Positions 16,370 through 26,282 of a DNA stretch of 64,000 nucleotides are shown in pieces. Where the stretch lies: contig JBLIIJ010000003.1 in NCBI GenBank assembly GCA_047635055.1, positions 1-64,000 of the forward strand, in the 5' to 3' direction. Each line of letters begins with the position of its first letter. The first letter of the stretch is position 1. Below the pieces are notes generated by a model. It saw only the letters and a list, made by a program, of their open reading frames with translations, was not told the origin of the DNA and searched no databases. This DNA is from JAVJRN01 sp047635055. GTDB lineage: Bacteria > Bacteroidota > Bacteroidia > Cytophagales > Cyclobacteriaceae. The position numbers and the translations under genes were made by a program.

Positions 16370-17353
16370 CTAATATGATCCTAATGCTTGGTTCTCGATT
16401 GATGCTAATCGAAGAATTTCTTCGTATTCATCAGAGTCAAGATCTCGATAGAAATAGTGAACAGGATTTACGGCTTTGTTATTAATGTGCACTTCGTAAT
16501 GTAAATGTGGGGCAGTAGATTTTCCGGTGTTTCCAGAATAAGCAATGATCTCTCCTCGCTTAACTTTTTGCCCCTGCTTAACTAAAAATTCATTCAAATG
16601 TGCATATTTGGTTTTGTAGCCAAAGCCATGGTCAACTTCTATTTGTTTTCCATAGCCACTAAAACTGGATCGTACCATTTTAATAACTCCATCGCCCGTA
16701 GCGTAAACTGGTGATCCTTTTGGTAAAGAAAAATCAACGCCTCTATGCGGTCTCTTTACTTTCAATATTGGGTCGATCCTAATTCCAAACCCGCTTGATA
16801 GCCTTCTGAGTTCATTATTTGATACTGGCTGAATAGCAGGGATGGCTGCTAATAAAAGTTCTTTATCCTTGGCCATTTCAACAATATCATCGTAAGATTT
16901 AGTCTGGATGTACATTTGTTTTTTAAGCTTATCGATCTTTTTGAAATTATCAATAATCAATTTCTCTCGCTTAAGCCCCTTATCTACTAAGTTTCTATAT
17001 CGATTAGAGCCTCCAGTTCCAGCAGATCTTATTTCTTCGGGTATTGACTCTACACCAAAAATGACTCGATATACATTGTCATCCCTTTCTTGAAGATTGG
17101 CAAGCATACTATTCGCTGTAGTCATTTCTTGACTTATCAGGTCGTAATAAAGTCTAAGTTCTTCATTCTCTTTTCTCAGTAGAGCTTCTTCAGGCGATTC
17201 GAAGTATTCGATGTGGACGAATACAATGCCTGCCGCCATAATAAGAGCCAGAGTTAGGAAACCCAAGGAATTCCAGATGATGTCCCAAGTAGAGACTTTG
17301 ATCCTTTCATACCTACATGACTCTGTGTCATAATAGTACTTAATTCTTGCCAT
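16370..17353 (-). CDS. M23-family (LytM-like) metallopeptidase, membrane anchored
   Basis: 327 residues. One transmembrane helix (about 26-47) follows a short cytoplasmic N-terminus; a coiled-coil region spans about 58-165. The C-terminal peptidase domain (about 185-300) keeps the zinc ligands HRGVD and HLHYEVH plus the upstream motif SSGFGIRIDP. Family role is cutting peptidoglycan cross-links or activating amidases from the periplasmic face of the inner membrane. It is divergent from alaS and ends at a strong terminator. Confidence 0.9.
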   Translation of the reverse strand: MARIKYYYDTESCRYERIKVSTWDIIWNSLGFLTLALIMAAGIVFVHIEYFESPEEALLRKENEELRLYYDLISQEMTTANSMLANLQERDDNVYRVIFGVESIPEEIRSAGTGGSNRYRNLVDKGLKREKLIIDNFKKIDKLKKQMYIQTKSYDDIVEMAKDKELLLAAIPAIQPVSNNELRRLSSGFGIRIDPILKVKRPHRGVDFSLPKGSPVYATGDGVIKMVRSSFSGYGKQIEVDHGFGYKTKYAHLNEFLVKQGQKVKRGEIIAYSGNTGKSTAPHLHYEVHINNKAVNPVHYFYRDLDSDEYEEILRLASIENQALGSY

Positions 17354-17481
17354 AAGACGAATTTAGGGTTAATTCTAGTAGTTTTGCCGCGCTGATAAAG
17401 CCTCAAATATCTGCTAATTTCGGGTTTTAACAGTACAAATACAAATAATAAGTTTTAACAGACTATTAATCAATAGGTTAC

Positions 17482-20112
17482 ATGGATTCCAAGCAAATAC
17501 GTAAAGAATTTTTGGATTTCTTTAAAAATAAAGAGCATAAGGTTGTCTCATCGGCACCTATCGTTGTTCAAAATGATCCGACTTTGATGTTTACCAATGC
17601 GGGCATGAATCAGTTTAAGGATTATTTTTTAGGAAATAAGCCTATTGAAGCGTCTAGAGTTGCAGACACGCAAAAATGTCTAAGAGTATCTGGAAAACAC
17701 AATGACTTGGAGGAAGTAGGTTTTGATACCTATCATCATACCATGTTTGAAATGCTCGGTAATTGGTCATTTGGTGATTATTTTAAGGAAGAAGCTATTG
17801 ATTGGGCATGGGAACTTCTTACGGAGGTATACAAGCTTCCCAAAGAAAGAATGTATGTCACCATTTTCGAGGGAGACCAATCTGAGCATTTGGAGCCTGA
17901 TAGTGAAGCTAAAACTCACTGGGAAAAACACCTTCCTCTCGAGCGCATTCTTAATGGGAATAAAAAAGATAATTTCTGGGAAATGGGAGAGACCGGTCCT
18001 TGTGGGCCTTGCTCAGAAATACATATTGATCTTCGCTCTCAAGAGGAGATAGATAAGTTGACTGGTGATAAGTTGGTGAATCAGGATCACCCTCAGGTTG
18101 TTGAGGTTTGGAACTTGGTATTTATGCAGTTTAATCGTTTGGCTGATGGAAGTTTAAAAAACTTACCAGCTCAGCACGTGGATACGGGCATGGGATTTGA
18201 AAGGTTAGCAATGGCAATTCAAGGTAAAACATCCAATTACGATACAGATGTTTTTCAACCAATGATCCAAAAAATAGCCGAAGATGCTAACGTAAAATAT
18301 GGTGAAGTAGCACAGACTGATGTGGCTATTCGAGTAATTGCTGATCATATTCGGGCCATAAGTTTTACCATAGCCGATGGGCAACTGCCTAGTAATACTG
18401 GTGCAGGGTATGTCATCAGAAGAATTTTGAGAAGAGCAGTGAGATATGGTTATACATTCTTAAATACGAAAGAACCTAGGCTCTATACCCTTGTACCACT
18501 TTTGGCAGATCAAATGGCGGAGACTTTTCCAGAGTTAAAGGCTCAACAGGACTTTGTGGCCAAGGTTATAAAAGAAGAAGAAAATTCATTTTTGCGAACT
18601 TTGGAAAATGGGTTGAAAAGATTCGATACCATTCTAGCGTCAAAGCTTTCATCTGTTAGTGGCAAAATAGCCTTTGAGCTTTATGATACGTATGGGTTTC
18701 CAATTGACTTAACCATGTTGCTGGCGCGAGAAAATAATATGGCAGTGGATGAAGCTGGTTTTAAAGAAGAACTTACGAAACAAAAGGGAAGGTCAAAGTC
18801 TGCTGCTAAGCAGACTTTGTCAGATTGGAATATCGTAGAAGAAATCGAGGGAACTGAATTTGTTGGCTATGAGTCTTTGACTTCAGCGTCTAAAATAGCT
18901 CGGTATAGAAAGGTTGACCAGAAAGAAGGATCATTTTATCAAATAGTGCTTGATAAGACGCCTTTTTATGCTGAAAGTGGGGGGCAAGTTGGTGACACTG
19001 GATTACTTATTAGTGGAGACGAAAAGTTGAAAATTTTCGATACAAAAAGGGAAAATGACTTAATTATTCATTTCACCAAAACATTACCAAAACAATTGGA
19101 TAGTAGTTTTGAGGCCATAGTTGATAAAACAAAAAGGAGACTCACTGAAAATAATCATTCTGCTACCCATTTGCTACATGCTGCATTGCGTGAAGTACTT
19201 GGAGATCATGTTCAGCAAAAAGGATCTTTAGTGAATGAGAAGTCATTGCGTTTTGACTTTTTACATTTTGTGAAAGTAGAAGCCAAGGATTTGGCGAAGA
19301 TAGAGCAGATCGTGAACACTAAAGTTCGAGAAAATATAGCGTTATATGAGCAAAAGAATGTGCCTATCGAAGATGCTAAAAGCATGGGTGCTACAGCACT
19401 TTTTGGTGAGAAGTACGGTGATTTTGTGAGAGTAATTACCTTTGATTCTACTTATTCTGTCGAATTATGCGGAGGAACGCACGTCAATAGAACAGGTCAG
19501 ATCGGTTTGTTTAAAATCCTGAGTGAAAGTTCTGTAGCGGCTGGTGTGAGACGAATTGAAGCTGTGACTGCTGATGGCGCTGAGCAGCAGGTCAATGGAG
19601 AATTAGTTTTGCTATCTGAGGTGAAAGAGATTTTGAAGCATCCTAAGGATTTGAAAAAATCAATTCTAAGCCTAATAGAGGAAAAAAATAAATTGGAGAA
19701 GACTCTTGAAGCGCTGGATAGAGAAAAAGCATCTGGCTTGAAGGATCATCTTCTTTCGACTAAGTTGGATTTTGATGGAGGGACATTTGTTGCAGCGAAA
19801 ATTGACATACCTTCTGCTGATTTACTTAAACAATTGTCCTTTGAATTAAAGAGAGCATTACCTAGGTTAATTCTTCTTTTAGGTGCCAATATCAATGGAA
19901 AGCCTATGTTGAGTGTGATGGTTGATGAATCTTTTGTTGATAATAAATTGCTGAATGCAGGAGAAATAGTTCGAAACATGGCGAAAGAAATAAAAGGAGG
20001 AGGTGGAGGGCAGCCATTTTACGCTACGGCTGGAGGCAAAGACGTGAATGGTTTGGAAGCGGCATTGCAGTTAGGTAAAGCTTTTATATCAGAAAAAATT
20101 AACCTTATATAA
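17482..20112 (+). CDS. alaS: Alanine--tRNA ligase
   Basis: 876 residues, full length. Class II catalytic core at the N-terminus (VSSAPIVVQNDPTLMFTNAG, TGPCGPCSEI), editing domain with HSATHLLHAAL and the metal-binding ELCGGTHV, and a C-terminal DHHA1-type domain ending near GGGGQPFYATAGG. It charges tRNA-Ala and hydrolyses mischarged Ser or Gly. gatB starts one base after its stop, so the two are co-transcribed. Confidence 0.98.
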   Translation: MDSKQIRKEFLDFFKNKEHKVVSSAPIVVQNDPTLMFTNAGMNQFKDYFLGNKPIEASRVADTQKCLRVSGKHNDLEEVGFDTYHHTMFEMLGNWSFGDYFKEEAIDWAWELLTEVYKLPKERMYVTIFEGDQSEHLEPDSEAKTHWEKHLPLERILNGNKKDNFWEMGETGPCGPCSEIHIDLRSQEEIDKLTGDKLVNQDHPQVVEVWNLVFMQFNRLADGSLKNLPAQHVDTGMGFERLAMAIQGKTSNYDTDVFQPMIQKIAEDANVKYGEVAQTDVAIRVIADHIRAISFTIADGQLPSNTGAGYVIRRILRRAVRYGYTFLNTKEPRLYTLVPLLADQMAETFPELKAQQDFVAKVIKEEENSFLRTLENGLKRFDTILASKLSSVSGKIAFELYDTYGFPIDLTMLLARENNMAVDEAGFKEELTKQKGRSKSAAKQTLSDWNIVEEIEGTEFVGYESLTSASKIARYRKVDQKEGSFYQIVLDKTPFYAESGGQVGDTGLLISGDEKLKIFDTKRENDLIIHFTKTLPKQLDSSFEAIVDKTKRRLTENNHSATHLLHAALREVLGDHVQQKGSLVNEKSLRFDFLHFVKVEAKDLAKIEQIVNTKVRENIALYEQKNVPIEDAKSMGATALFGEKYGDFVRVITFDSTYSVELCGGTHVNRTGQIGLFKILSESSVAAGVRRIEAVTADGAEQQVNGELVLLSEVKEILKHPKDLKKSILSLIEEKNKLEKTLEALDREKASGLKDHLLSTKLDFDGGTFVAAKIDIPSADLLKQLSFELKRALPRLILLLGANINGKPMLSVMVDESFVDNKLLNAGEIVRNMAKEIKGGGGGQPFYATAGGKDVNGLEAALQLGKAFISEKINLI

Positions 20113-20113
20113 G

Positions 20114-21571
20114 ATGCAGCACGAAGATAAATATCAGTTGATTGTTGGTCTTGAGGTTCATGCTCAGTTAAACACAAAATCCAAGATATTTTCAACAGAT
20201 CACAATTCATTCGGTGGGGATCCTAATGTTAATATAAGTGTGATTTCGCTTGGACATCCTGGGACTATGCCAAGGCTTAATAAATCGGTGATTGAAAAAG
20301 CCATTCTTATGGGCCTAGCTTGTGGATGCCAAATCACGCAGTTTGGCTTCTTCGATAGGAAAAATTATTTCTATCCCGATTTACCAAAAGGGTATCAAAT
20401 TACTCAGGATAAAAAACCAATATGTATTGGTGGAAGTATACCCATTCCACATTGCTCAGGACAAAAGGCAGTAGTGCTCAACAGGATTCATATGGAAGAA
20501 GACGCAGGCAAATCAATACATGTCGGCGGTGGAAATGAATCTCAAATTGATTTAAATAGGGCAGGCGTACCTTTGATTGAAATCGTAACCGAACCCGAAA
20601 TATATTCTGCTGAAGCCGCTGGAGAGACATTGGCGGAGGTAAGACGATTGGTTCGTTATTTAGACGTATCCGATGGAAATATGGAAGAAGGCTCCATGCG
20701 ATGTGACGCCAATATCTCCGTGAGATTAAAGTCTGATAAAGAGCTAGGTAAAAAAGTGGAAGTTAAGAATATGAACAGCATCAGAAATGTGATGCGAGCC
20801 ATAAAGCATGAATTCTCCCGGCAGATACAAGCTATTGAGGCGGGTGAAGAGATCATTTCTGAAACACGAACCTTTGATGCAGACAAAGGCAAGACATATG
20901 GTATGCGTTCGAAGGAAGAGTTAAACGACTACCGTTATTTTCCAGAGCCTGATTTAAGTCCAATGCAAGTCAGCGATGAATGGCTTAGTGAAATAAAAGC
21001 AAAGATGCCAGAATTACCTAATCAGCTTTTTGAACGATTGGTTAAACAGTTTGGCTTGAAGAAAGAAACAGCTTTAATTCTGGTTGAAGATCAAAAAGCG
21101 GCGCTATTTTTCTTAGAGGTTGCTGGTGTATCTACGAATTACAAAATTGCGGCTAATTTAATTGTAGGTGCCCTTCGGTCGGTACTAAATGAATTGAAGA
21201 TAAGTTTATCTACAATTCCGATTCAACCAAATCAACTAGCTGATTTGGTGGACATGATAGCACAAAATAAGATCAGCTCCTCTTCTGGTGTACAAAATTT
21301 GCTACCCAGATTGATCAATGCTCCCGATTTGGATGTAGTGGCTATGGCCGAAAACGAAGGACTCATTCATGATGATAATGAAGATGAAATCGTTAAGATT
21401 GTTGAAGCCGTCCTAGCAGATCACCCGCAAAAAGTTATCGCCTATTTGAAAGGTAAAAAAGGTCTCATAGGGATGTTTATGGGAGAAGTCATGAGTAGGA
21501 CTAAAGGTAAAGTAGATCCGAAAGTGGCCAACAAATTGGTCATGGAATCGTTATCAAAAATTAATAAGTAA
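20114..21571 (+). CDS. gatB: Asp-tRNA(Asn)/Glu-tRNA(Gln) amidotransferase subunit B
   Basis: 485 residues. GatB hallmarks: IVGLEVHAQLNTKSKIF, DRKNYFYPDLPKGYQITQ, GSMRCDANISVR and NDYRYFPEPDLSP, with a C-terminal tail domain (GatB/Yqey). It is the tRNA-binding and kinase subunit of the transamidation enzyme. gatA and gatC are not in the window, so the complex is encoded at several loci. It follows alaS directly, and the TlpA-like gene starts 15 bases later. Confidence 0.98.
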   Translation: MQHEDKYQLIVGLEVHAQLNTKSKIFSTDHNSFGGDPNVNISVISLGHPGTMPRLNKSVIEKAILMGLACGCQITQFGFFDRKNYFYPDLPKGYQITQDKKPICIGGSIPIPHCSGQKAVVLNRIHMEEDAGKSIHVGGGNESQIDLNRAGVPLIEIVTEPEIYSAEAAGETLAEVRRLVRYLDVSDGNMEEGSMRCDANISVRLKSDKELGKKVEVKNMNSIRNVMRAIKHEFSRQIQAIEAGEEIISETRTFDADKGKTYGMRSKEELNDYRYFPEPDLSPMQVSDEWLSEIKAKMPELPNQLFERLVKQFGLKKETALILVEDQKAALFFLEVAGVSTNYKIAANLIVGALRSVLNELKISLSTIPIQPNQLADLVDMIAQNKISSSSGVQNLLPRLINAPDLDVVAMAENEGLIHDDNEDEIVKIVEAVLADHPQKVIAYLKGKKGLIGMFMGEVMSRTKGKVDPKVANKLVMESLSKINK

Positions 21572-21586
21572 AAAGAATTTAAGAGA

Positions 21587-22708
21587 ATGAAATTGATAAA
21601 CCTCAAACTGCTAAGTACGATATTAAGTGTTCTTATTTTTACATCTAGCTGCGAAACGAGTAATGAACTAGGAGTTAAGCTTTTAGGTAACTTGAAAGAA
21701 AAAGGAGAGGGAATAGTCACTTTGAGTCAATACATGGACGCTGGTTTCGAGCCGATTGATACTATTTATATTGATGATGACTTTTCCTTTAAGTTTTTCG
21801 TCGAAGTATCAGGTTCTGAATTTTTTAGACTTAATTTTTATGGAAGACAACAAGTGAGCTTTATTCTCGACGGAAGCGAGAGGGAAGTGAATATTTTGGC
21901 TCATGGTACAGATCCAAATGCTCCAACTAAAATCACAGGTTCAATTCAAACAGGCTATATACAAGCGGTGGATTCAATGGTAGCCGCTCAAAAGAGTTCC
22001 GTTAATGAATTGAATCAAAAAGCGATAAAAGCTAGAATGGATGGAGACAATGAGGTGTTGACAGCTATCACTGACGAATATTATAAATCAGTCATTGAAA
22101 GTCAAATAGCTATGAAAGATTTTATCAGAAGTGTTGTCCCTTCTTTGGCCGGTTTTTACGCAATGGGTTCTATTGATCCTGAGCAGGACTTTAAATTTTA
22201 CGAAGAGATTGCCGCAAGTTATCAATCTAAAGTTCCTGACCATCCGTTTACCAAAGACATTGTAAGTCAGGTAAATAACCTAAGAAAGTTGGCTATTGGG
22301 GCTGCAGCCCCTGAGATATCATTGCCATCTCCAAGCGGAGAATTAGTGACTTTATCTTCGTTGAAAGGTAATTACGTTTTAGTCGATTTTTGGGCTGCTT
22401 GGTGCAGACCATGTCGCGCTGAAAACCCTAATGTAGTTAGAATGTACAATCAGTATAGTAATAATAACTTCGAGATATTGGGAGTCTCATTAGACAGAAA
22501 TCGCGACTCGTGGTTGAAGGCAATCCAAGATGATGGATTGATGTGGAAGCACGTTTCTGATTTAAAGTATTTTAATTCAGAGGCGGCAAGTGATTATAAA
22601 ATTGCCTCCATACCTGCAACTTATCTCATTGGCCCTGATGGCACAATCATAGCAAAAAACCTTCGTGGGCCATCTTTGGAAGCCAAATTGAAGGAAATAT
22701 TTGGTTAG
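21587..22708 (+). CDS. TlpA-family thioredoxin-like lipoprotein with DUF4369 domain
   Basis: 373 residues. A lipoprotein signal ends at Cys22 (LIFTSSC). The N-terminal half fits the Bacteroidota DUF4369 domain; the C-terminal ~135 residues are an AhpC/TSA-like thioredoxin fold with the redox motif WAAWCRPCR and the cis-proline in IASIPATYLIGPDG. Likely role: thiol-disulfide exchange in the periplasm. It ends in a four-base TTAG overlap with the convergent gene. Confidence 0.9.
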   Translation: MKLINLKLLSTILSVLIFTSSCETSNELGVKLLGNLKEKGEGIVTLSQYMDAGFEPIDTIYIDDDFSFKFFVEVSGSEFFRLNFYGRQQVSFILDGSEREVNILAHGTDPNAPTKITGSIQTGYIQAVDSMVAAQKSSVNELNQKAIKARMDGDNEVLTAITDEYYKSVIESQIAMKDFIRSVVPSLAGFYAMGSIDPEQDFKFYEEIAASYQSKVPDHPFTKDIVSQVNNLRKLAIGAAAPEISLPSPSGELVTLSSLKGNYVLVDFWAAWCRPCRAENPNVVRMYNQYSNNNFEILGVSLDRNRDSWLKAIQDDGLMWKHVSDLKYFNSEAASDYKIASIPATYLIGPDGTIIAKNLRGPSLEAKLKEIFG

Positions 22709-23208
22709 TTGATATTAAACATTTTTTTGAGACCTATCCAAAAACGTCCTTTGGCCTGTACGTCGCTATGGAGGCTGTGAATGGATAGGGTTTTAATTGT
22801 TTTTCTATTGCCTGTCTCTATTGATTCGTTTAAAATGAGTTGGTTCAAGGCAGTAAGGGATGAAAACTCTCCAAAAGCGATCAAGTTATTATAAGTGATC
22901 ATTTCTAATCTATTTGACAAGATAAATTTGGCACTTTCATAAGACTTACCAATTGCAGGTATCATTTTAAGTAACATCGCCTTATCCTCAGCGGTTTGTT
23001 CTTTCTCCAAAAGGATAACTAAGTCATGATGCTCTTTCTCTGCTAAAGGCGTTACAGGTGTCCTAGGTTCTTCTACAACTAAACTACTTTCAGAAGCTGT
23101 ACCTACTAGCTGATTTGCTTCCTTAATCATTATTGGTAGAGAGGAGTTTTCTTTAACCAAAAATAATTCTTCGTGAATGAAATATTTTAAGGCGTCATTT
23201 TCAATCAT
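22705..23208 (-). CDS. Conserved-looking hypothetical protein
   Basis: 167 residues, soluble, without a signal peptide or membrane segment. I do not recognise a domain with confidence. A low-complexity middle (residues 36-52) separates an N-terminal helical part from a C-terminal half containing YNNLIAFGEFSSL and ending in FWIGLKKMF. It is the last of three overlapping genes (pcm, thioesterase, this) with ATGA-type coupling to the thioesterase gene. The general look recalls small Bacteroidota proteins of unknown role. Confidence 0.7.
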   Translation of the reverse strand: MIENDALKYFIHEELFLVKENSSLPIMIKEANQLVGTASESSLVVEEPRTPVTPLAEKEHHDLVILLEKEQTAEDKAMLLKMIPAIGKSYESAKFILSNRLEMITYNNLIAFGEFSSLTALNQLILNESIETGNRKTIKTLSIHSLHSDVQAKGRFWIGLKKMFNIN

Positions 23209-23741
23209 GGCACTTTGAAAATTTCTTTTAATTCTTTGGCATCTTCTGGTTTCATTCTTTTGCCTAAAACCAATCGGAGTTGTCTTCTTCTTAAGGCACC
23301 CGCGTATAATTCTTTTTCAAACTCTGTTTCAGGTGTAGCTGTTGGAATGTCGATAGGGCGTCCTGTCTGATCAACCGCAACGAAGGTAAAAAAGGCATTG
23401 TTTGTCTCAATCTTTTTATTCGAAGGAATGTCTTCTGCTGTAACTTCAATATAAACTTCCATAGAGCTACTAAATGCTCTTGTTACAAATGCTTTCAATG
23501 TTACGGTATTTCCTAGTTGAATAGGGTTTGAGAAAGAGATGTTGTCAACAGAAGCCGTAACCACTATTCTATTGGAATGTCGCTGGGCAGCTATTGCGGA
23601 TACAATATCCATCCAGTGCATCAATCTGCCTCCCATCAAGTTGTTCAATGTATTGGTATCATTAGGAAGGACCATTTCCGTCATAGTAACACTTGACTCT
23701 TTACAAAATTTACTTTTTTTACTCATAATTTTTTTACTCAT
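23205..23741 (-). CDS. Acyl-CoA thioesterase, hotdog fold
   Basis: 178 residues. Hotdog-fold thioesterase of the cytosolic ACOT/YciA type: NTLNNLMGGRLMHWMDIVSA, with the catalytic Asp in HWMD, then HSNRIVVTASVDNISFSNPI. It hydrolyses acyl-CoA to free acid and CoA; chain-length preference is not readable. Its start overlaps the pcm stop (ATGA). The first residues contain a repeated MSKK, so initiation at 23726 is also possible. Confidence 0.9.
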   Translation of the reverse strand: MSKKIMSKKSKFCKESSVTMTEMVLPNDTNTLNNLMGGRLMHWMDIVSAIAAQRHSNRIVVTASVDNISFSNPIQLGNTVTLKAFVTRAFSSSMEVYIEVTAEDIPSNKKIETNNAFFTFVAVDQTGRPIDIPTATPETEFEKELYAGALRRRQLRLVLGKRMKPEDAKELKEIFKVP

Positions 23742-24388
23742 CTATTCCAGCCCTTTTCGCCAAGTAAAGGTACGAAGCTGAAATTCTCGAATGCTTTTTT
23801 GGTTATTTTGTTTTCGGATATTCGAACGATTTTAACCATTGATTGTTTTTTTCCATCGCCAACAGGTATAATCAATTTGCCTCCAATTTTTAATTGTTTT
23901 ATCAAGGTATTTGGTACTGATGGTGCGCCGGCGGTGACGATAACTCCATCATATGGAGCATGGCTTAGTAATCCTTTTGATCCATCACCATGAAAAAAAT
24001 GCGGCTGATAGCCCAGTTTGGGTAAGAAGCGGGCGGTTCTTTCATATAATACTCTGTTGTATTCAATGGTGTAAAGGTTTACACCTAGTTCCAGTAATAC
24101 AGATGCTTGATATCCAGAGCCAGTGCCAATTTCCAAAATCTTGTCTCCCGGCTTGAGTTCCAGTAATTCTGTTTGAAATGCTACTGTATAGGGTTGTGAG
24201 ATTGTTTGTCCTTCTCCAATGGGAAATGCTTTGTCCTCATAGGCATGTGGTTCAAATATTCTTTCGAAAAAAAAATGTCGTGGAATTTTAAGCATCGCAT
24301 CAAGAATTCTTTGGTCTTTAATTCCTTTCGATTTCACTTCATTTATTAGAAGTTTGCGCATTCCTTTATGCTTGTACGTATCTTTCAA
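23738..24388 (-). CDS. pcm: Protein-L-isoaspartate O-methyltransferase
   Basis: 216 residues from TTG at 24388. That start is preferred because it keeps the DTYKHKGMRKLL N-terminus seen in Bacteroidota homologues; the first ATG is at 24361. SAM-binding motifs: LEIGTGSGYQASVL, GDGSKGL and YDGVIVTAGAPSVP. RHFF near residue 38 and GQTISQPYTVA are also family features. It repairs isoaspartyl residues in aged proteins. First gene of a three-gene overlapping unit. Confidence 0.94.
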   Translation of the reverse strand: MKDTYKHKGMRKLLINEVKSKGIKDQRILDAMLKIPRHFFFERIFEPHAYEDKAFPIGEGQTISQPYTVAFQTELLELKPGDKILEIGTGSGYQASVLLELGVNLYTIEYNRVLYERTARFLPKLGYQPHFFHGDGSKGLLSHAPYDGVIVTAGAPSVPNTLIKQLKIGGKLIIPVGDGKKQSMVKIVRISENKITKKAFENFSFVPLLGEKGWNR

Positions 24389-24440
24389 GAAGTTTGAAGG
24401 TTGAAGTTTTGAATGGTTAAAAATAAAATGAATTCAGCAG

Positions 24441-25037
24441 ATGTTTACAGGAATTATTGAATCACTTGGTCAGCTTACAGAAAAAAAAGTAGAAGGATCA
24501 AATATCAATTTTGGGTTTAAGTCACCAATCTCCGGTGAGCTCAAGGTTGATCAGAGTATATCACATAATGGCGTATGCTTAACTGTTACACAATGTAACC
24601 AAGATATGCATTATGTAACTGCCGTCCAGGAGACCCTCAACAAAAGTAACTTAGGAGCTATTGAAATAGGAGAGGAGGTAAACCTTGAAAGGTGTATGAT
24701 AATGAATGGGCGATTAGATGGACATATTGTGCAAGGACATGTGGATGCCACAGCCAGTGTTCTCTCAGTATTGGATGTTGATGGTAGTTGGATATATTTA
24801 TTCACTTTCAAAAATGTTGATCCTTTAATGGTGGAAAAGGGAAGTGTCTGTGTCAATGGGGTCAGTCTTACATGCTTTGACATTATTAATAATACGTTCA
24901 AGGTTGCTGTCATTCCCTACACATATGAGCATACTAACTTTAAAAATCTTAAAGAGGATAGTGTTGTTAACATAGAGTTTGATATTATTGGAAAATATAT
25001 TAAGGCATTAATAAATCCTAACACTCATGGTTCTTAA
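24441..25037 (+). CDS. ribE: Riboflavin synthase, alpha chain
   Basis: 198 residues, two tandem lumazine-binding barrels. MFTGIIESLG is the classic start; repeat signatures are ISHNGVCLTV in the first half and VCVNGVSLTC in the second, with LDGHIVQGHVD at the junction. It dismutates two 6,7-dimethyl-8-ribityllumazines to riboflavin. No FMN riboswitch is visible upstream. The last 11 bases overlap the start of a response regulator gene. Confidence 0.96.
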   Translation: MFTGIIESLGQLTEKKVEGSNINFGFKSPISGELKVDQSISHNGVCLTVTQCNQDMHYVTAVQETLNKSNLGAIEIGEEVNLERCMIMNGRLDGHIVQGHVDATASVLSVLDVDGSWIYLFTFKNVDPLMVEKGSVCVNGVSLTCFDIINNTFKVAVIPYTYEHTNFKNLKEDSVVNIEFDIIGKYIKALINPNTHGS

Positions 25038-25728
25038 CTGTCTCATCGTAGATGATGATAAAATGTCTCGTTTAGTTGTTAATAACTTTATTGAGAAAAC
25101 TGATTTCCTAAGTTTGGCAGGAGAGCTTGACAACACTATTGAAGCTTCTAACTTGCTTATAGATCAGAAGAATAACGACATAGATTTGCTCTTTCTTGAT
25201 ATAGAAATGCCAGAAATGACAGGTCTCGAGTTAGTTAAATCACTGAATGGTTCTTATCCAATTATCTTTATCACTTCTAAAAAAGACTATGCTTTAGAAG
25301 CTTTTGAAGGAGACGTGCTGGACTATTTGGTGAAACCAATGGAATATAGTCGTTTCCTAAAAGCTGCGATGAAGGCGAGAGAACAGCGGCAAAAGGAATT
25401 ATTATTTGCTGAGAAAGAAAATCATATTTTCATCAAATCAGATTCTCGACACGTGCGAGTCTCTTATAGTGATCTGAATTTTGTCGAAGCGTTGGCAGAC
25501 TATGTTATTTTCAATACTAATAAGGGTAAGTACATTGTGCACTATACCATGAAAGGAATTGAGAAAAAACTTCCATTAAGTCTGTTTAGTCGCATACATA
25601 GATCGTATATAATTAATAGAGATAAGATCAATTATATGGAAGATTTTAATGTTTCGATTGGTGAAAAAATGATTCCTGTTGGAGCTTCTTACAAGGAACA
25701 ATTTCTAAAAAAATTAAATCAATTGTAA
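25027..25728 (+). CDS. LytTR-family response regulator
   Basis: 233 residues. Receiver domain (about 1-120) with the acidic pair near the N-terminus (CLIVDDDKMS), phospho-acceptor Asp in LLFLDIEMPEMTG and Lys in YLVKPMEY. The C-terminal LytTR DNA-binding domain (about 135-230) includes IFIKSDSRHVRVSY and SLFSRIHRSYIIN. No histidine kinase is adjacent, so its partner lies elsewhere. The 11-base overlap with ribE ties its translation to riboflavin synthase. Confidence 0.93.
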   Translation: MVLNCLIVDDDKMSRLVVNNFIEKTDFLSLAGELDNTIEASNLLIDQKNNDIDLLFLDIEMPEMTGLELVKSLNGSYPIIFITSKKDYALEAFEGDVLDYLVKPMEYSRFLKAAMKAREQRQKELLFAEKENHIFIKSDSRHVRVSYSDLNFVEALADYVIFNTNKGKYIVHYTMKGIEKKLPLSLFSRIHRSYIINRDKINYMEDFNVSIGEKMIPVGASYKEQFLKKLNQL

Positions 25729-26282
25729 TTGATTGAGAGCTGTATACTACGATTGAGAATATAATGAACAACAATTGCTGCAAATAGCGCGATTAGCCAG
25801 CCTACTACAACATCACCGAAATAATGTACTCCTAGGTAAATACGGCTATAGGAAACTATCAATGCCCAAGGGAGTAAATAGCGACCAATTATCATTTTGT
25901 TTCGTAAAAATAATACAACGGCAAGTCCCATCGTGTTTGCCGCATGGGATGAAGCAAATCCGTATTTGCCACCGCAATTTCCAACGTTAATAATTAGGTA
26001 TTTAAGCGTTTCATCATGGCAAGGTCTTGGTCTCTGAAAAAAAGGTTTCATTACCGAGCTTGTTGCTTGATCTGTTAAGATAATTGTGAGAACGCATCCT
26101 ACAATGACGTGAATATAATGCTTTGGGTACGCTCGGTATATTTGAAATACAATGAAGATATATAATGGTAGCCAAACCAGTTTCTTTGATAGGAATAGCA
26201 TGAAATTATCTAAGTAGGGGTGGCCTAAAGAATTTAAAAAAAGAGTTATATCCAGATCACTCTGTAGGAACCAATCAACCAT
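25719..26282 (-). CDS. PAP2-family phosphatase, membrane protein
   Basis: 187 residues with about five or six membrane helices. The three acid phosphatase motifs are present: KPFFQRPRP, SSHAANTMG and SRIYLGVHYFGDVVVGW. Likely substrates are undecaprenyl diphosphate or phosphatidic/phosphatidylglycerol phosphates. It is the last gene of a tamL-hemF-PAP2 unit, overlapping hemF by eight bases, and it overlaps the convergent regulator gene by ten. Confidence 0.9.
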   Translation of the reverse strand: MVDWFLQSDLDITLFLNSLGHPYLDNFMLFLSKKLVWLPLYIFIVFQIYRAYPKHYIHVIVGCVLTIILTDQATSSVMKPFFQRPRPCHDETLKYLIINVGNCGGKYGFASSHAANTMGLAVVLFLRNKMIIGRYLLPWALIVSYSRIYLGVHYFGDVVVGWLIALFAAIVVHYILNRSIQLSINYN

